The notes beneath the pieces were generated by a model, which saw only the letters and a program-made list of their open reading frames with translations, did not search any database and was not told where the DNA came from. A stretch of DNA of 15,655 bases from an uncultured Campylobacter sp. Lineage in GTDB: Bacteria; Campylobacterota; Campylobacteria; Campylobacterales; Campylobacteraceae. Below are positions 6,317-13,781 of the stretch, one piece after another; positions within the stretch are counted from its first letter, which is position 1; every line of letters begins with the position of its first letter. Location: contig NZ_CALJPC010000100.1 in NCBI RefSeq assembly GCF_937981295.1, positions 1 through 15,655 on the forward strand, written 5' to 3'. The position numbers and the translations under genes were made by a program.

Positions 6317-8908
6317 ATGATGTATAAATTTTTAGCTAGATTTTTTCTTACGCTTACTATACTTTTTATAATATGCGCCGTGGCTCTAAAGCACGGTATT
6401 GCGATTTCACAGCTGGACGTGGGCTTTGCAAAGCTCGAGGGGTTTTATCTCAAGCTAAATAAAGGTCTTGTGCTGCGTATCAAAAATCTTGAAATTACGC
6501 AAAATAATACACAAAATTTAGAGCAAAATTCCACCGATCTGCGCACGCAAAGCGAGAAAATTTTGGAATTTAGTAAAAAAATCTCGCTCATCAACTCCTT
6601 TTTTGAAGAGATCGACGTGCAAAATTTGAAAATAAAAGGCGAGAGTCTGAAACTAAAATACAAAAGCGACGTTTTTTACGCAGATACGCGGTTTTTTAGG
6701 CTAAACTCGCAGATCACGCCGAGCGCAAACGGGCTGAACTTCGATCCGATCGAGTTTGAACTAAATGATTTTAATCTCACTCTGCACGGCACGGCGCGAG
6801 CAAATTTCAGAGCCGATACGTATGATTTTAACGGCACCTTCGCTTCGCACGAGATCGCGGGCGAGCTTGACGTGCACAATATCGGCTCGGAGCTAAATAT
6901 CGAGATAAACCGCGCCTCGGCCTTGAGTCTGAAAAATTTTATGAATGAGCTAGGCGCACTTACTGGGCTAAATCCTCTTGCGAACGAGTGGATCTACGGC
7001 AAGGCGGTCGCGCAAAACTACTATATCGAAAACCTGCATGCCAAAATCGATCTGAAAGACCCGCGCCCGATCGCCGAAAACGTCAGCGCCACGGCTTACG
7101 CGCAGGATCTTACGATAAAATTTCAACCGCAAATCGAAGCCGTAACGGTAAAAGACGCCAATATCACGCTTAAAAACGATTTTCTAAGCTTCACGCTAAA
7201 TGAGCCTAAATTTAAAGGCAAAAGCCTGAAGGGAAGCGGCGTGCGTATCGGCGGGCTATTTGAAGAGAAGCCGATCGTATATCTGGATCTGCGAACTAAA
7301 GAGAGCTTGGGCAAGGACCTTGTAGATATTTTGCAAAGCTACGGCATAGACGAGCCCGTATATCCGCTAGGCGGCGGGATCGATGCGCGCGTGCTTATAG
7401 ACGTGGACGTAGAAAAGGAAAGCGCCAAGGTCGATGCGAACGTAACGCTAAAAGATGCCGATCTGATGATCTCAAAGGCAAAATTTCACTCCAAAGCCGC
7501 GCGGGTGCACATCACCGAGAAAAAAATCGATATCAAAGACGCGAACCTGCAAAATGAAATTTTTAACGCCACGGCAAGCGGCAGTATCGATATCGCCACG
7601 CGCAAAGCTAAATTTAACGGCACAATCCATAGCTTCAATCTCTCCCCGAACGGCAAAGAAATTTTAAAATTTGGCGACGCGCGAGATAATATAAGCCTTG
7701 ATTTTAGCGGCAAAGCGCCGGTGCTGAGCTCGCAATTTTTAGGCGCGAAGATGAGCTTCGGCGAGCGGATCGAGATCAGCTCGCCCGATATTAGCGGAAT
7801 TCTGCCCTTTTCTAAGACGCTTAAAAACGCAGGCATTAGCGGCGGAGACCTTAAAATTTTAACCAGCGATTTTACAAATTTGGATATCAGCAGCAACAAT
7901 CTTATCTTTGATTTCGGTCTGCTAAACAAAGACGGCAGCCACTACAAAAACGATTCTTTCGCGCTTCGGGTGCGCGGGGGCGATCTGGACGGCTCTAGCG
8001 GAAGCGGTAAAATTTCTCTTAAAATAAACAAAGGCGGTAACTTCGTCGCTCTAAAAGACGTGGACGTCGCGATCAATACGAGCGTGCAAACCAGCGAGTT
8101 TAATAGCGGCACAAAGGAGCGCTCGCCGATAAATTTCAGCGGGCAAAACTCTTCCATAGTGCTATCCGATCTTAATAAGACGCTGAAATTTACGCACTTT
8201 AACGGCGTGCTGGACGGCAAAAATATGAATTTAAACGCAAGCTTTAAACGCGGCGACGTGAAGTTGATCTTTAAAAAGAGCTTGCTTCAAATTTTTGCGC
8301 AAAACATCAGCGGCGAGGCGCTCAATCAATTCCTAGGCTCGCAGAGCTTCGACGGAGGGGTATTTACGCTAAAAGCAAGCGGCATCGATCCGCGCAACTA
8401 CCGCGGCGAAATCAATGTGCAAAACACCTATCTGAAGGACTACATCATCTATCAAAGGCTGCTTAGCTTTATAAACTCCGTGCCGTCGCTGCTTACGTTT
8501 AAGACGCCCGATTTCAACGATCGCGGCTTTAGCGTGCAGAGGGGCAAAATTTACTTTCGCCGCAGCGGCGATAAAATTTACATAAACGCGATGAACTTTA
8601 CCGGCAGTAGCGCTGACATCGCGGGCAACGGCGAAGTGGATATGAAAAGCGGCGCGCTAAATATCGATCTGGAGCTTAAATACCTCAAAGACGCAAGCTC
8701 GATAATCTCAAAAATCCCGCTGCTAAATCATATCATCTTGGGCGAAAACAACACGATCTCCACGATCATCGAGATTCGCGGCACGACGAAAAAGCTCACC
8801 TACTCGACCGCCGTTGCGACCGACGTGCTAAAAACGCCGTATAATCTCATCAAAAACACGCTGATGCTGCCTTTCGTGATCTTCGGCGACAGCGAGGAGA
8901 GCAAATGA
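6317..8908 (+). CDS. AsmA/YhdP-like (DUF3971-type) large membrane-anchored protein
   Basis: The product has 863 residues: one N-terminal membrane anchor (about residues 5-25), then a long, mostly beta-strand periplasmic region with many short alternating hydrophobic/polar strands. The C terminus has GSSADIAGNGEVDMKSGALN, then SSIISKIPLLNHIILGENN and TIIEIRGTTKKL, the pattern of the AsmA-like C-terminal domain shared with YhdP/TamB-type proteins. Those proteins form lipid-conducting grooves between inner and outer membrane, so a role in phospholipid transport or outer-membrane assembly is inferred. Two ATGs stand in tandem at 6317 and 6320; I keep the first, with a weak GGGA upstream. The stop overlaps the xerH start by 4 bp. 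A possible -10 (TATTAT, 6254-6259) lies in the divergent spacer with mltG. Confidence 0.8.
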   Translation: MMYKFLARFFLTLTILFIICAVALKHGIAISQLDVGFAKLEGFYLKLNKGLVLRIKNLEITQNNTQNLEQNSTDLRTQSEKILEFSKKISLINSFFEEIDVQNLKIKGESLKLKYKSDVFYADTRFFRLNSQITPSANGLNFDPIEFELNDFNLTLHGTARANFRADTYDFNGTFASHEIAGELDVHNIGSELNIEINRASALSLKNFMNELGALTGLNPLANEWIYGKAVAQNYYIENLHAKIDLKDPRPIAENVSATAYAQDLTIKFQPQIEAVTVKDANITLKNDFLSFTLNEPKFKGKSLKGSGVRIGGLFEEKPIVYLDLRTKESLGKDLVDILQSYGIDEPVYPLGGGIDARVLIDVDVEKESAKVDANVTLKDADLMISKAKFHSKAARVHITEKKIDIKDANLQNEIFNATASGSIDIATRKAKFNGTIHSFNLSPNGKEILKFGDARDNISLDFSGKAPVLSSQFLGAKMSFGERIEISSPDISGILPFSKTLKNAGISGGDLKILTSDFTNLDISSNNLIFDFGLLNKDGSHYKNDSFALRVRGGDLDGSSGSGKISLKINKGGNFVALKDVDVAINTSVQTSEFNSGTKERSPINFSGQNSSIVLSDLNKTLKFTHFNGVLDGKNMNLNASFKRGDVKLIFKKSLLQIFAQNISGEALNQFLGSQSFDGGVFTLKASGIDPRNYRGEINVQNTYLKDYIIYQRLLSFINSVPSLLTFKTPDFNDRGFSVQRGKIYFRRSGDKIYINAMNFTGSSADIAGNGEVDMKSGALNIDLELKYLKDASSIISKIPLLNHIILGENNTISTIIEIRGTTKKLTYSTAVATDVLKTPYNLIKNTLMLPFVIFGDSEESK

Positions 8909-9966
8909 AATTCCCGCTCGATTATAAGGATAGCTTTGAAAAATCGCTGCTGTTTTGGCTCGTAAAATTCGTACGCTACAAGCTAAGCGCGCTATCGAAT
9001 AAGGAGCTGAAAAACGACGCGCTGTTTCGCCGCGCGAGCCTGGCGCTAAATCACGAGGTAGCAAACATCAATGAACTCGAGCGACTCGCAAAAGACGCAC
9101 GAAATGCAGGCCTTACAGGCATCAATACCTATTTTAACCCGCTTAAAAAATTTTACGAAGCGATCATGCAGTACGGTCTTGAGAGTATGAAAAATATCGA
9201 CGAAGAGCTTTTGAGCGAAATTTTAGCTTCCATTACGGGCGGGCTGAGCGATGCGAGCAAAAAAAACTACCGAATCGCGCTGATAAATTTTTTCGGCTTC
9301 ATCGACCGCCAAAACGAGCAGGACGGCACCTCGCACAACTACGGCATCGAGCTTAAGCACTGGGGCGGCATTAGCGGCAGCCGCGGCACGAAGCTTCCGG
9401 AGTTTATGAGCGAGGAGGAGCTGAAGCGGTTTTTGGACGCGATAAATCTAAGCGAGTTTCCCTCCTTTGCCCATCGCAACCGCCTAATCGTAAAGATCAT
9501 CGTCTATACGGGCATCCGCGTGGGCGAGGCGATAAATCTCAAGCGCAAAGATATCGCGCCGGAGGGCGATCTTTTCGTCATCCGAATCCGCGGTAAGGGC
9601 AACAAATACCGCATCGTGATGATTAAACGCCACCTGATCGAGGAGCATCTAAACGCACTGGAGACGAATTTTGCAAACAAAGAGGGCTATCTTTTCGTCA
9701 CCAAAAACGGCGCGCCGCTCACGCAAGCATACGTCAGCGGCATCGTGGAGAAAATTTTAATGAGCGCGGGCATCCGCAAGGAAAAAAACGGCGCCCACAT
9801 GCTGCGCCACACCTTCGCGACGATGCTTTACAAAAAGCAAAAGGACCTCGTGCTCGTCCAAGAAGCCCTCGGCCACGCGAGCCTAAATACTTCGCGCATC
9901 TACACCCACTTCGACAGCGACAAGCTGCGCCTTGCGGCGAAGGTCGCGGAGGAATTCGAGGAGTGA
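8905..9966 (+). CDS. xerH: Tyrosine recombinase XerH
   Basis: The 353-residue protein is a tyrosine recombinase with all catalytic residues visible: Arg205 in YTGIRVGEA, Lys231 in RGKGNKYR, His298 and Arg301 in HMLRH, His324 in LGHASL and nucleophile Tyr333 in RIYTHF. The N terminus (MKFPLDYKDSFEKSLLFWL) resembles the XerH proteins of Helicobacter and Campylobacter, which act alone on a difH site to resolve chromosome dimers, instead of a XerC/XerD pair. Its ATG overlaps the stop of the AsmA-like gene (ATGA) and the ribosome site GAGGAGAG lies in that gene's end, so expression is coupled. Integrase of a mobile element is unlikely: no other phage or island gene is nearby. Confidence 0.9.
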   Translation: MKFPLDYKDSFEKSLLFWLVKFVRYKLSALSNKELKNDALFRRASLALNHEVANINELERLAKDARNAGLTGINTYFNPLKKFYEAIMQYGLESMKNIDEELLSEILASITGGLSDASKKNYRIALINFFGFIDRQNEQDGTSHNYGIELKHWGGISGSRGTKLPEFMSEEELKRFLDAINLSEFPSFAHRNRLIVKIIVYTGIRVGEAINLKRKDIAPEGDLFVIRIRGKGNKYRIVMIKRHLIEEHLNALETNFANKEGYLFVTKNGAPLTQAYVSGIVEKILMSAGIRKEKNGAHMLRHTFATMLYKKQKDLVLVQEALGHASLNTSRIYTHFDSDKLRLAAKVAEEFEE

Positions 9967-10003
9967 AATTTTAAAATTTGAGATGGCGCGAGGCTTGCTT
10001 GAG

Positions 10004-10026
10004 CGAGATTTTTTAAATCTCGTTTT
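10004..10026 (+). terminator. Intrinsic terminator of the AsmA-like/xerH unit
   Basis: An 8-bp stem (CGAGATTT, 10004-10011, with AAATCTCG, 10015-10022) closes a 3-nt loop and is followed at once by TTTT. It lies 37 bp after the xerH stop. Confidence 0.6.
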
Positions 10027-10635
10027 GATGCGGCTTTGAAATCGTTTTTTATGAAATTTATTTTCTAAAAAATTTGGAATTTTGTTTTGAAAAATTCTGA
10101 AATTTGTTTTTCATACTCGAATAATAAGACCAAAAATCCTGCCTTTCGCATTTTAGAATTTAACTCATTAACTCGGCAAAATTTAAAATTAACGCGCGAG
10201 CCTTAGAGCTTGATCGCAAAAGAATCTAAAATTTTACTCTTTTGGAATATAGAATAATTTACTTTTTAGATTTTCTCATGCGATTTTGCCTAAAATTCCA
10301 GATAAATTTTAGTATAAAATTTCATTTAAATTTTGACGATACGGGATTTCATCCGAGGATTTTATAAGCAAAAGGTAATCGACATATTAAGAGGTAGCGG
10401 ATATAAAATTTATCTGCAAATTCCGCAAGGATGGAATTTATGATTTAAAATTTAAACCCTCGAAATTTTATAGTTTGATTTGCTTTCAAATTCTCATCGC
10501 ACCGAATTCTCCTTAAAATTTAAAAATGCAAAAGATTTGCCACCAAAGTTTGCTGCAAAATTTACTGACGCGAAGTTTGTTTCGTAAATAGCGTAGGAAT
10601 CATATATAAATTTCTAATAAAATTTAAAGAGATAA

Positions 10636-10889
10636 AATCATCGGCATGATTATTTTAGATTTATTTTACGACAGAAATCCCGCTCTTGCGAGCAGGATTT
10701 CATTTCTTAGGGGGATAAGAAAAGGAGTTTAGGCTAAATAAATTTAGCCCGAGATTTCGTCTAGCCACAGAGTCCCGCGGCAAAAAGGAGCAAAAAGACG
10801 AAATCTCGCGCAAAATTTTAAGCCAAGATTTAGACGATCGGCTCGCGACAATAAACGAGATTTGCGACGGCTTCAAAAGCTATCGCAAA
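10636..10889. other. Cluster of six successive inverted repeats; candidate structured RNA
   Basis: Six hairpin-forming units follow one another. (1) AATCAT/ATGATT, 10636-10651, 4-nt loop. (2) 10675-10685 with 10690-10700, 11 bp with one mismatch, loop TTGC. (3) TTTCTTA/TAAGAAA, 10703-10722, 6-nt loop. (4) GGCTAAAT/ATTTAGCC, 10732-10749. (5) a perfect 13-bp repeat, 10750-10762 with 10796-10808, 33-nt loop. (6) TTTGCGA/TCGCAAA, 10861-10889, with an inner GCTT/AAGC. Units 2 to 5 are almost contiguous. A TATATA at 10603-10608 could be a plus-strand -10 box. The last unit may also serve as the rubrerythrin terminator on the minus strand. Transcription and function are not shown by the sequence. 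Confidence 0.4.
10861..10889 (-). terminator. Possible terminator of the rubrerythrin gene
   Basis: The hairpin has a 7-bp outer stem (TTTGCGA/TCGCAAA), a 2-by-2 internal loop and a 4-bp inner stem (GCTT/AAGC) with a 3-nt loop. It starts 24 bp beyond the rubrerythrin stop. No strong U tract follows on the minus strand, so it may be inefficient or merely part of the hairpin cluster. Confidence 0.35.
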
Positions 10890-10913
10890 AACGCCGTGCC
10901 GCAAGCATCAAAA

Positions 10914-11558
10914 TTAAACAAGCCTTTGTTTTTTGAAATACTCGCGCGGAGCCTTGCAGAGCGGACAGGCGCCTGGGGCTTTCTTGCCGCGATGAACGTG
11001 GCCGCAGACCTCGCACACCCAAACTTCTTCGTCGAAACTCTCGAAAAAGCCCTCTTCTAGCAGGATCTTTTGAAGCTCGTTGTATTCGCGCTCGTGCTCC
11101 TCCTCAACCTTGCCGATGGCGTTAAAAAGGCGCGCAACCTCTTTTTTACCCTCTTCGGTCGCGATTTTAGCGAAGCTCGGATACATGCTCTCGTGCTCGT
11201 AGCGCTCGCCGGCGGCGGCATCAAGCAGATTTTTATCCATCTTATCAAGCGGAATACCCGCAGCCGCATGATGCGCCTTTAGCTCGGCTCTGGCGTGCCA
11301 TTTTTCGTTTTCGGCGGCCTCGTAAAAATGTCGCGCGATGGCGTGAAAGCCCGCCTCTTTGGCTAAATCGCCATAAAGATCGTATTTATTGCGCGCTTGC
11401 GACTCGCCTGCGAACGCCTTCATTAAATTTACCTGCGTCAGATCCTCGGTAATGCATTTCATCGGCTCTCCGCAGCAGCTAAGCGTGCCGCCGCCTACTT
11501 TTTGCACTTCGACCTCCGCGCCGCATTTGTCGCATCTGTAAGTTTCGTACTGTCTCAT
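10914..11558 (-). CDS. rrc: Desulforubrerythrin (rubrerythrin with N-terminal desulforedoxin domain)
   Basis: The 214-residue protein has three iron domains in order. A desulforedoxin-like Fe(Cys)4 site comes first (CDKC at Cys9/12, CC at Cys28/29). A ferritin-like four-helix di-iron domain follows (AGESQARNKY, NEKWHA, GERYEH, VEEEHEREY supplying Glu/His ligands). A C-terminal rubredoxin domain is last (CEVCGHVHRG ... CPLCKAP). This is the architecture of C. jejuni Rrc/DRbr, a cytoplasmic peroxidase that reduces hydrogen peroxide using electrons from reduced rubredoxin-type donors. I chose the ATG at 11556-11558, preceded by GGGGAG; a longer reading would need a TTG at 11576 and lies over the ribosome site. 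It appears monocistronic, with its own promoter. Confidence 0.93.
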   Translation of the reverse strand: MRQYETYRCDKCGAEVEVQKVGGGTLSCCGEPMKCITEDLTQVNLMKAFAGESQARNKYDLYGDLAKEAGFHAIARHFYEAAENEKWHARAELKAHHAAAGIPLDKMDKNLLDAAAGERYEHESMYPSFAKIATEEGKKEVARLFNAIGKVEEEHEREYNELQKILLEEGFFESFDEEVWVCEVCGHVHRGKKAPGACPLCKAPREYFKKQRLV

Positions 11559-11588
11559 TTCCAACTCCCCTATCAAGAATTTTGCGGA

Positions 11589-11597
11589 ATGATACCA
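11589..11597 (-). promoter_or_regulatory. Extended -10 promoter of the rubrerythrin gene
   Basis: The minus strand reads TGGTATCAT, an extended -10 (TG-n-TATCAT) ending 30 bases before the rubrerythrin ATG. The dyad TATTAA-n7-TTAATA just upstream covers the -35 zone. In C. jejuni this gene is linked to peroxide and iron control, but this dyad does not match a standard PerR or Fur box. Confidence 0.45.
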
Positions 11598-11858
11598 CAG
11601 CTACTATTAAATTTTACTTAATAAATTTTATTCTTCTCAATAAATTTATATTTTTGAGAAAATTTCAGCACGAAATTTCCATCCGCAAAATCTAAATTTA
11701 AGGTTTTTCAAAGCAAATGGAATTTCAAGCGAAAGTGCTAACACTCGATCATCTAAAAATATGAAATTTAGTTTTCTGACTCATTTAGTCTACGATTTCA
11801 AGACGAGCCACATCATTGGAAATTTTTTAAAATTTGAAAGTTATCTCAAAAATAATTT

Positions 11859-11917
11859 GCTAATTTTGCCGCGCAGTCTTATTTCACGAGTATATGACAA
11901 TGCTCGGCAAAATTAGC
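11859..11917 (-). terminator. 13-bp inverted repeat downstream of sixA
   Basis: GCTAATTTTGCCG (11859-11871) and CGGCAAAATTAGC (11905-11917) are perfect complements around a 33-nt loop. The element starts 54 bp after the sixA stop and, on the minus strand, is followed by AAATTATTTTT, so it may terminate the rhomboid-sixA transcript. The long loop is unusual for an intrinsic terminator. Confidence 0.45.
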
Positions 11918-11971
11918 CTTAAAATGCGCAACGAGCCGCCCAATTGTAATTATGAAGCGTTAAAAGCGTAA

Positions 11972-12646
11972 TTAAGGGCACTGCAGCATTACCATTTTGC
12001 CGCTATGATCGGTAATATCTGAGAATTTATGAACGTCAAATTCTAAGCCGCAAATCGAGCAAGGAGGGAATTTATCGACTTCCTTCTCGCCTAAAAGCGA
12101 GCAAATTGCGCCTATTGTCGGATTATGTCCAACGATAAATACGCATTCCGCGCTAGCTGTATTAAAATTTTGCACAATATCTGCGCTAGAAATTTCTACA
12201 TTGTTGCAAGATATCGCATTATTTTCGCTAATGCTAGCGGGATTTTTAGTGCTCTTAAAAGCAGAATTTTCAGCGTTTGCGTCGCGAGGTTTTTCGCTAC
12301 TCAGACCGACCGCATTGTATTTTTCCACATTCACACTGCACCCAGAAAATCGTTTCTCATCCAAGCTGCGAACAAACTTTGCCAAATCCCATAAGCTTGC
12401 GTCGTATAACTCTCGCAATGGCACTACCCTTTTTGTCGCGTCCAGCGCATTAGCGATAATTTGCGCCGTACGGAGTGCGCGCATAGCCGAGCTTGTAATA
12501 ATCAAATCAGGCGCAAGTCCCAAGCTAAGCAGCTTTTCTCCGAGTTTAATTGCGCAAAGTTCGCCCGCATGGCTTAATGCCCGCTCAAAATCGCTTCTGT
12601 TGCCGCTTTGCGCCTCGGCATGTCTTATAAAATATATCCGTTTCAT
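11972..12646 (-). CDS. sixA: SixA-like phosphohistidine phosphatase (histidine phosphatase superfamily)
   Basis: The 224-residue protein begins KRIYFIRHAEA with the phosphate-accepting histidine in RHAE. SSAMRALRTAQIIA follows with an active-site arginine, and the second catalytic histidine is in IVGHNPTIGAIC near residue 174. SixA proteins remove phosphate from phosphohistidine of phosphotransfer proteins; the substrate here is unknown. Typical SixA is about 160 residues. This one carries about 65 extra Ser/Asn/Ala-rich residues, roughly 103-168, between the two catalytic halves, probably disordered. I prefer the ATG at 12644-12646 because AAGGA stands five bases before it; the ATG at 12652 abuts that site. 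It follows the rhomboid gene by 44 bp and is probably cotranscribed. Confidence 0.85.
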   Translation of the reverse strand: MKRIYFIRHAEAQSGNRSDFERALSHAGELCAIKLGEKLLSLGLAPDLIITSSAMRALRTAQIIANALDATKRVVPLRELYDASLWDLAKFVRSLDEKRFSGCSVNVEKYNAVGLSSEKPRDANAENSAFKSTKNPASISENNAISCNNVEISSADIVQNFNTASAECVFIVGHNPTIGAICSLLGEKEVDKFPPCSICGLEFDVHKFSDITDHSGKMVMLQCP

Positions 12647-12690
12647 CTGCATCCTTTCACAAAATTTTATGTAAAATTTAGCGTTAAATT

Positions 12691-13248
12691 CTATAAAATT
12701 CTAAATTTTTTCTGGATCATTCCAAAGCCATAACCGACCACAAATCCCGCTATGTGCGCATACCACGCCACATTTATGCCCATTAGCATCGGTGCAAAGC
12801 TCATTATCAAAATCGCGACAAAAATCCCGCCCGCATTGCGTTCATCAAAATAAGCAATCACGCCTAAAAGCACGCAAATAGCGCCACTAGCGCCTACGAT
12901 ATTGACAATTTCTCCCATGCTCATGGCATAACGGATATAAATCAGGCACAAAGCGCCGCTCAGCAGCCCGCCTACGATGTAAAGTAGCGTAAATTTTATC
13001 CCACCGAACGCTCGCTCCAAAATCCCGCCGAACTGATACAAAACCGCCATATTCATCGCCAAATGCGCGATGCCGCCGTGCATAAAAAATGAACTTAGTA
13101 GCTGCCACGGCATCCCCTCGAAAAAATATGGATTGAGCCCGAAAAATAGGTAAGACTTAAAGCCGAAAAAATATTCCAATGCGAATGAAATCACGAAAAA
13201 TAGGATATTCGCCGCGATAATCGCGAGAGTAAATTTGCCTGTTTGCAT
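12691..13248 (-). CDS. Rhomboid family intramembrane serine protease
   Basis: This 185-residue, polytopic membrane protein has about six hydrophobic segments. Family marks are HGGIAHLAMNM (His62, Asn66, oxyanion and structural residues), the catalytic serine Ser121 in VGASGAI, and catalytic His165 in YAHIAGFVVG. These make an active rhomboid that cleaves transmembrane substrates; its substrate is unknown. I chose the ATG at 13246-13248 (MQTGKFTLA), preceded by AAGGAGTTTC, instead of the ATG at 13281, which has no ribosome site and adds 11 residues. It is first in a likely operon with sixA. Confidence 0.9.
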   Translation of the reverse strand: MQTGKFTLAIIAANILFFVISFALEYFFGFKSYLFFGLNPYFFEGMPWQLLSSFFMHGGIAHLAMNMAVLYQFGGILERAFGGIKFTLLYIVGGLLSGALCLIYIRYAMSMGEIVNIVGASGAICVLLGVIAYFDERNAGGIFVAILIMSFAPMLMGINVAWYAHIAGFVVGYGFGMIQKKFRIL

Positions 13249-13271
13249 GAAACTCCTTAAATTTTTCACGC

Positions 13272-13280
13272 ATAGTAGCA
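13272..13280 (-). promoter_or_regulatory. Extended -10 promoter for rhomboid-sixA
   Basis: The minus strand reads TGCTACTAT, an extended -10 box 24 bases upstream of the preferred rhomboid ATG. No -35 is needed in Campylobacter. Confidence 0.45.
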
Positions 13281-13366
13281 AAATTTTGATTAAATTAAAG
13301 GCGTCGTGTAATTTTATAGGCTCGAGATAAATTATAGATAAGCTAGTATCAAAATTTTGGCAATAG

Positions 13367-13408
13367 TTTTAGTTGCAAGCGCCTTAATAAAAGGGCTTGC
13401 AACTAAAA
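13367..13408. repeat. Perfect 14-bp inverted repeat (strong hairpin)
   Basis: TTTTAGTTGCAAGC (13367-13380) pairs exactly with GCTTGCAACTAAAA (13395-13408), and a further CC/GG pair narrows the loop. The arms start with T and end with A, the reverse of an A-tract/U-tract terminator, so its role is uncertain. It lies 118 bp upstream of the rhomboid ATG. Confidence 0.55.
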
Positions 13409-13703
13409 TTTAGATATATAGCTTTAAAGTAAAATTTTTACGATAAGAATTCAGGTTATAAATCTTTTTTAAAGCTTTACGTAATTTATAAAGTTTATAT
13501 GACGTAAATTAAAAAACAAACATGCCGTTAAATTTAATAACGATGGAATTTCAGCTATATGAAGCTATTTCGTAGAATTTTATGTGAAATTATAAGTATA
13601 ATTTTACTAAGAATAACAAAAATTTGAGTTCAAATTAATTCCAAAATAAATTTTAGAGTAAATATTTTAAATGCTTGTTATATATAATTACGCGTTAAAT
13701 TCG

Positions 13704-13781
13704 TTACTTCTTATATGCTCTCATAATCATAATTGGTGCATAACCAAAGGGCTCGAATTTATTGTATTGAAAAATACGAGG
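13704..13781 (-). pseudogene. Probable C-terminal remnant of a decayed gene
   Basis: The minus strand carries 25 codons and a stop: PRIFQYNKFEPFGYAPIM followed by IMRAYKK. This is protein-like, unlike the surrounding AT-rich DNA. Just upstream, another frame reads YNLVF, as if a single-base shift in a T run broke the continuity. No start codon or further coding sequence can be followed. The ending is reminiscent of small methyltransferase-type proteins, but I cannot name the family with confidence. Confidence 0.3.

Larger units (their letters stand above)
9967..10913. other. 947-bp spacer between convergent xerH and rubrerythrin genes
   Basis: No complete gene is recognised. The left part (9967-10620) is AT-rich with many AAATTTT words; it contains the xerH terminator and a short open stretch at 10333-10443 that begins at a TTG, encodes about 36 codons (FYKQKVIDILRGSGYKIY in its middle) and may be a decayed gene. 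The right part (10636-10889) is a dense run of inverted repeats described separately. The octamer CGAGATTT or its complement AAATCTCG occurs at 10004, 10015, 10750, 10801 and 10856. Confidence 0.6.
11559..11971. other. 413-bp spacer between sixA and the rubrerythrin gene
   Basis: No gene is recognised. It holds the rubrerythrin promoter region, a dyad TATTAA/TTAATA (11605-11610 and 11618-11623) over the expected -35 position that could be an operator, AT-rich sequence with repeated AAATTT words, and a 13-bp inverted repeat with a 33-nt loop near the sixA end. Confidence 0.6.

Noticed and set aside
7486..7929. 147-codon minus-strand frame inside the AsmA-like gene
   Set aside because: It is antisense to a well-supported gene and its composition follows from the sense codons; no family motif is seen.
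8905..9966. xerH as integrase of a genomic island
   Set aside because: The catalytic and N-terminal sequence fit housekeeping XerH, base usage matches neighbours, and there is no tRNA, repeat pair or cargo gene.
10646..10732. 28-codon ATG reading frame (MIILDLFYDRNP...)
   Set aside because: It is too short, has no good ribosome site, and runs through two hairpins of the cluster.
10750..10808. 59-bp hairpin compared with integron attC (59-base elements)
   Set aside because: No GTTRRRY core sites and no integron integrase; only the length agrees.
10719..11060. Plus-strand frame open for about 113 codons, partly antisense to the rubrerythrin gene, with AAGGAG words upstream
   Set aside because: It has no ATG, GTG or TTG at a usable place, its second half is the complement of a certain gene, and the first half is made of inverted repeats.
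13587..13604. Fur/PerR-like dyad AAATTATA-AG-TATAATTT
   Set aside because: The spacing differs from the usual box, no gene start is near, and such dyads are expected in AT-rich DNA.
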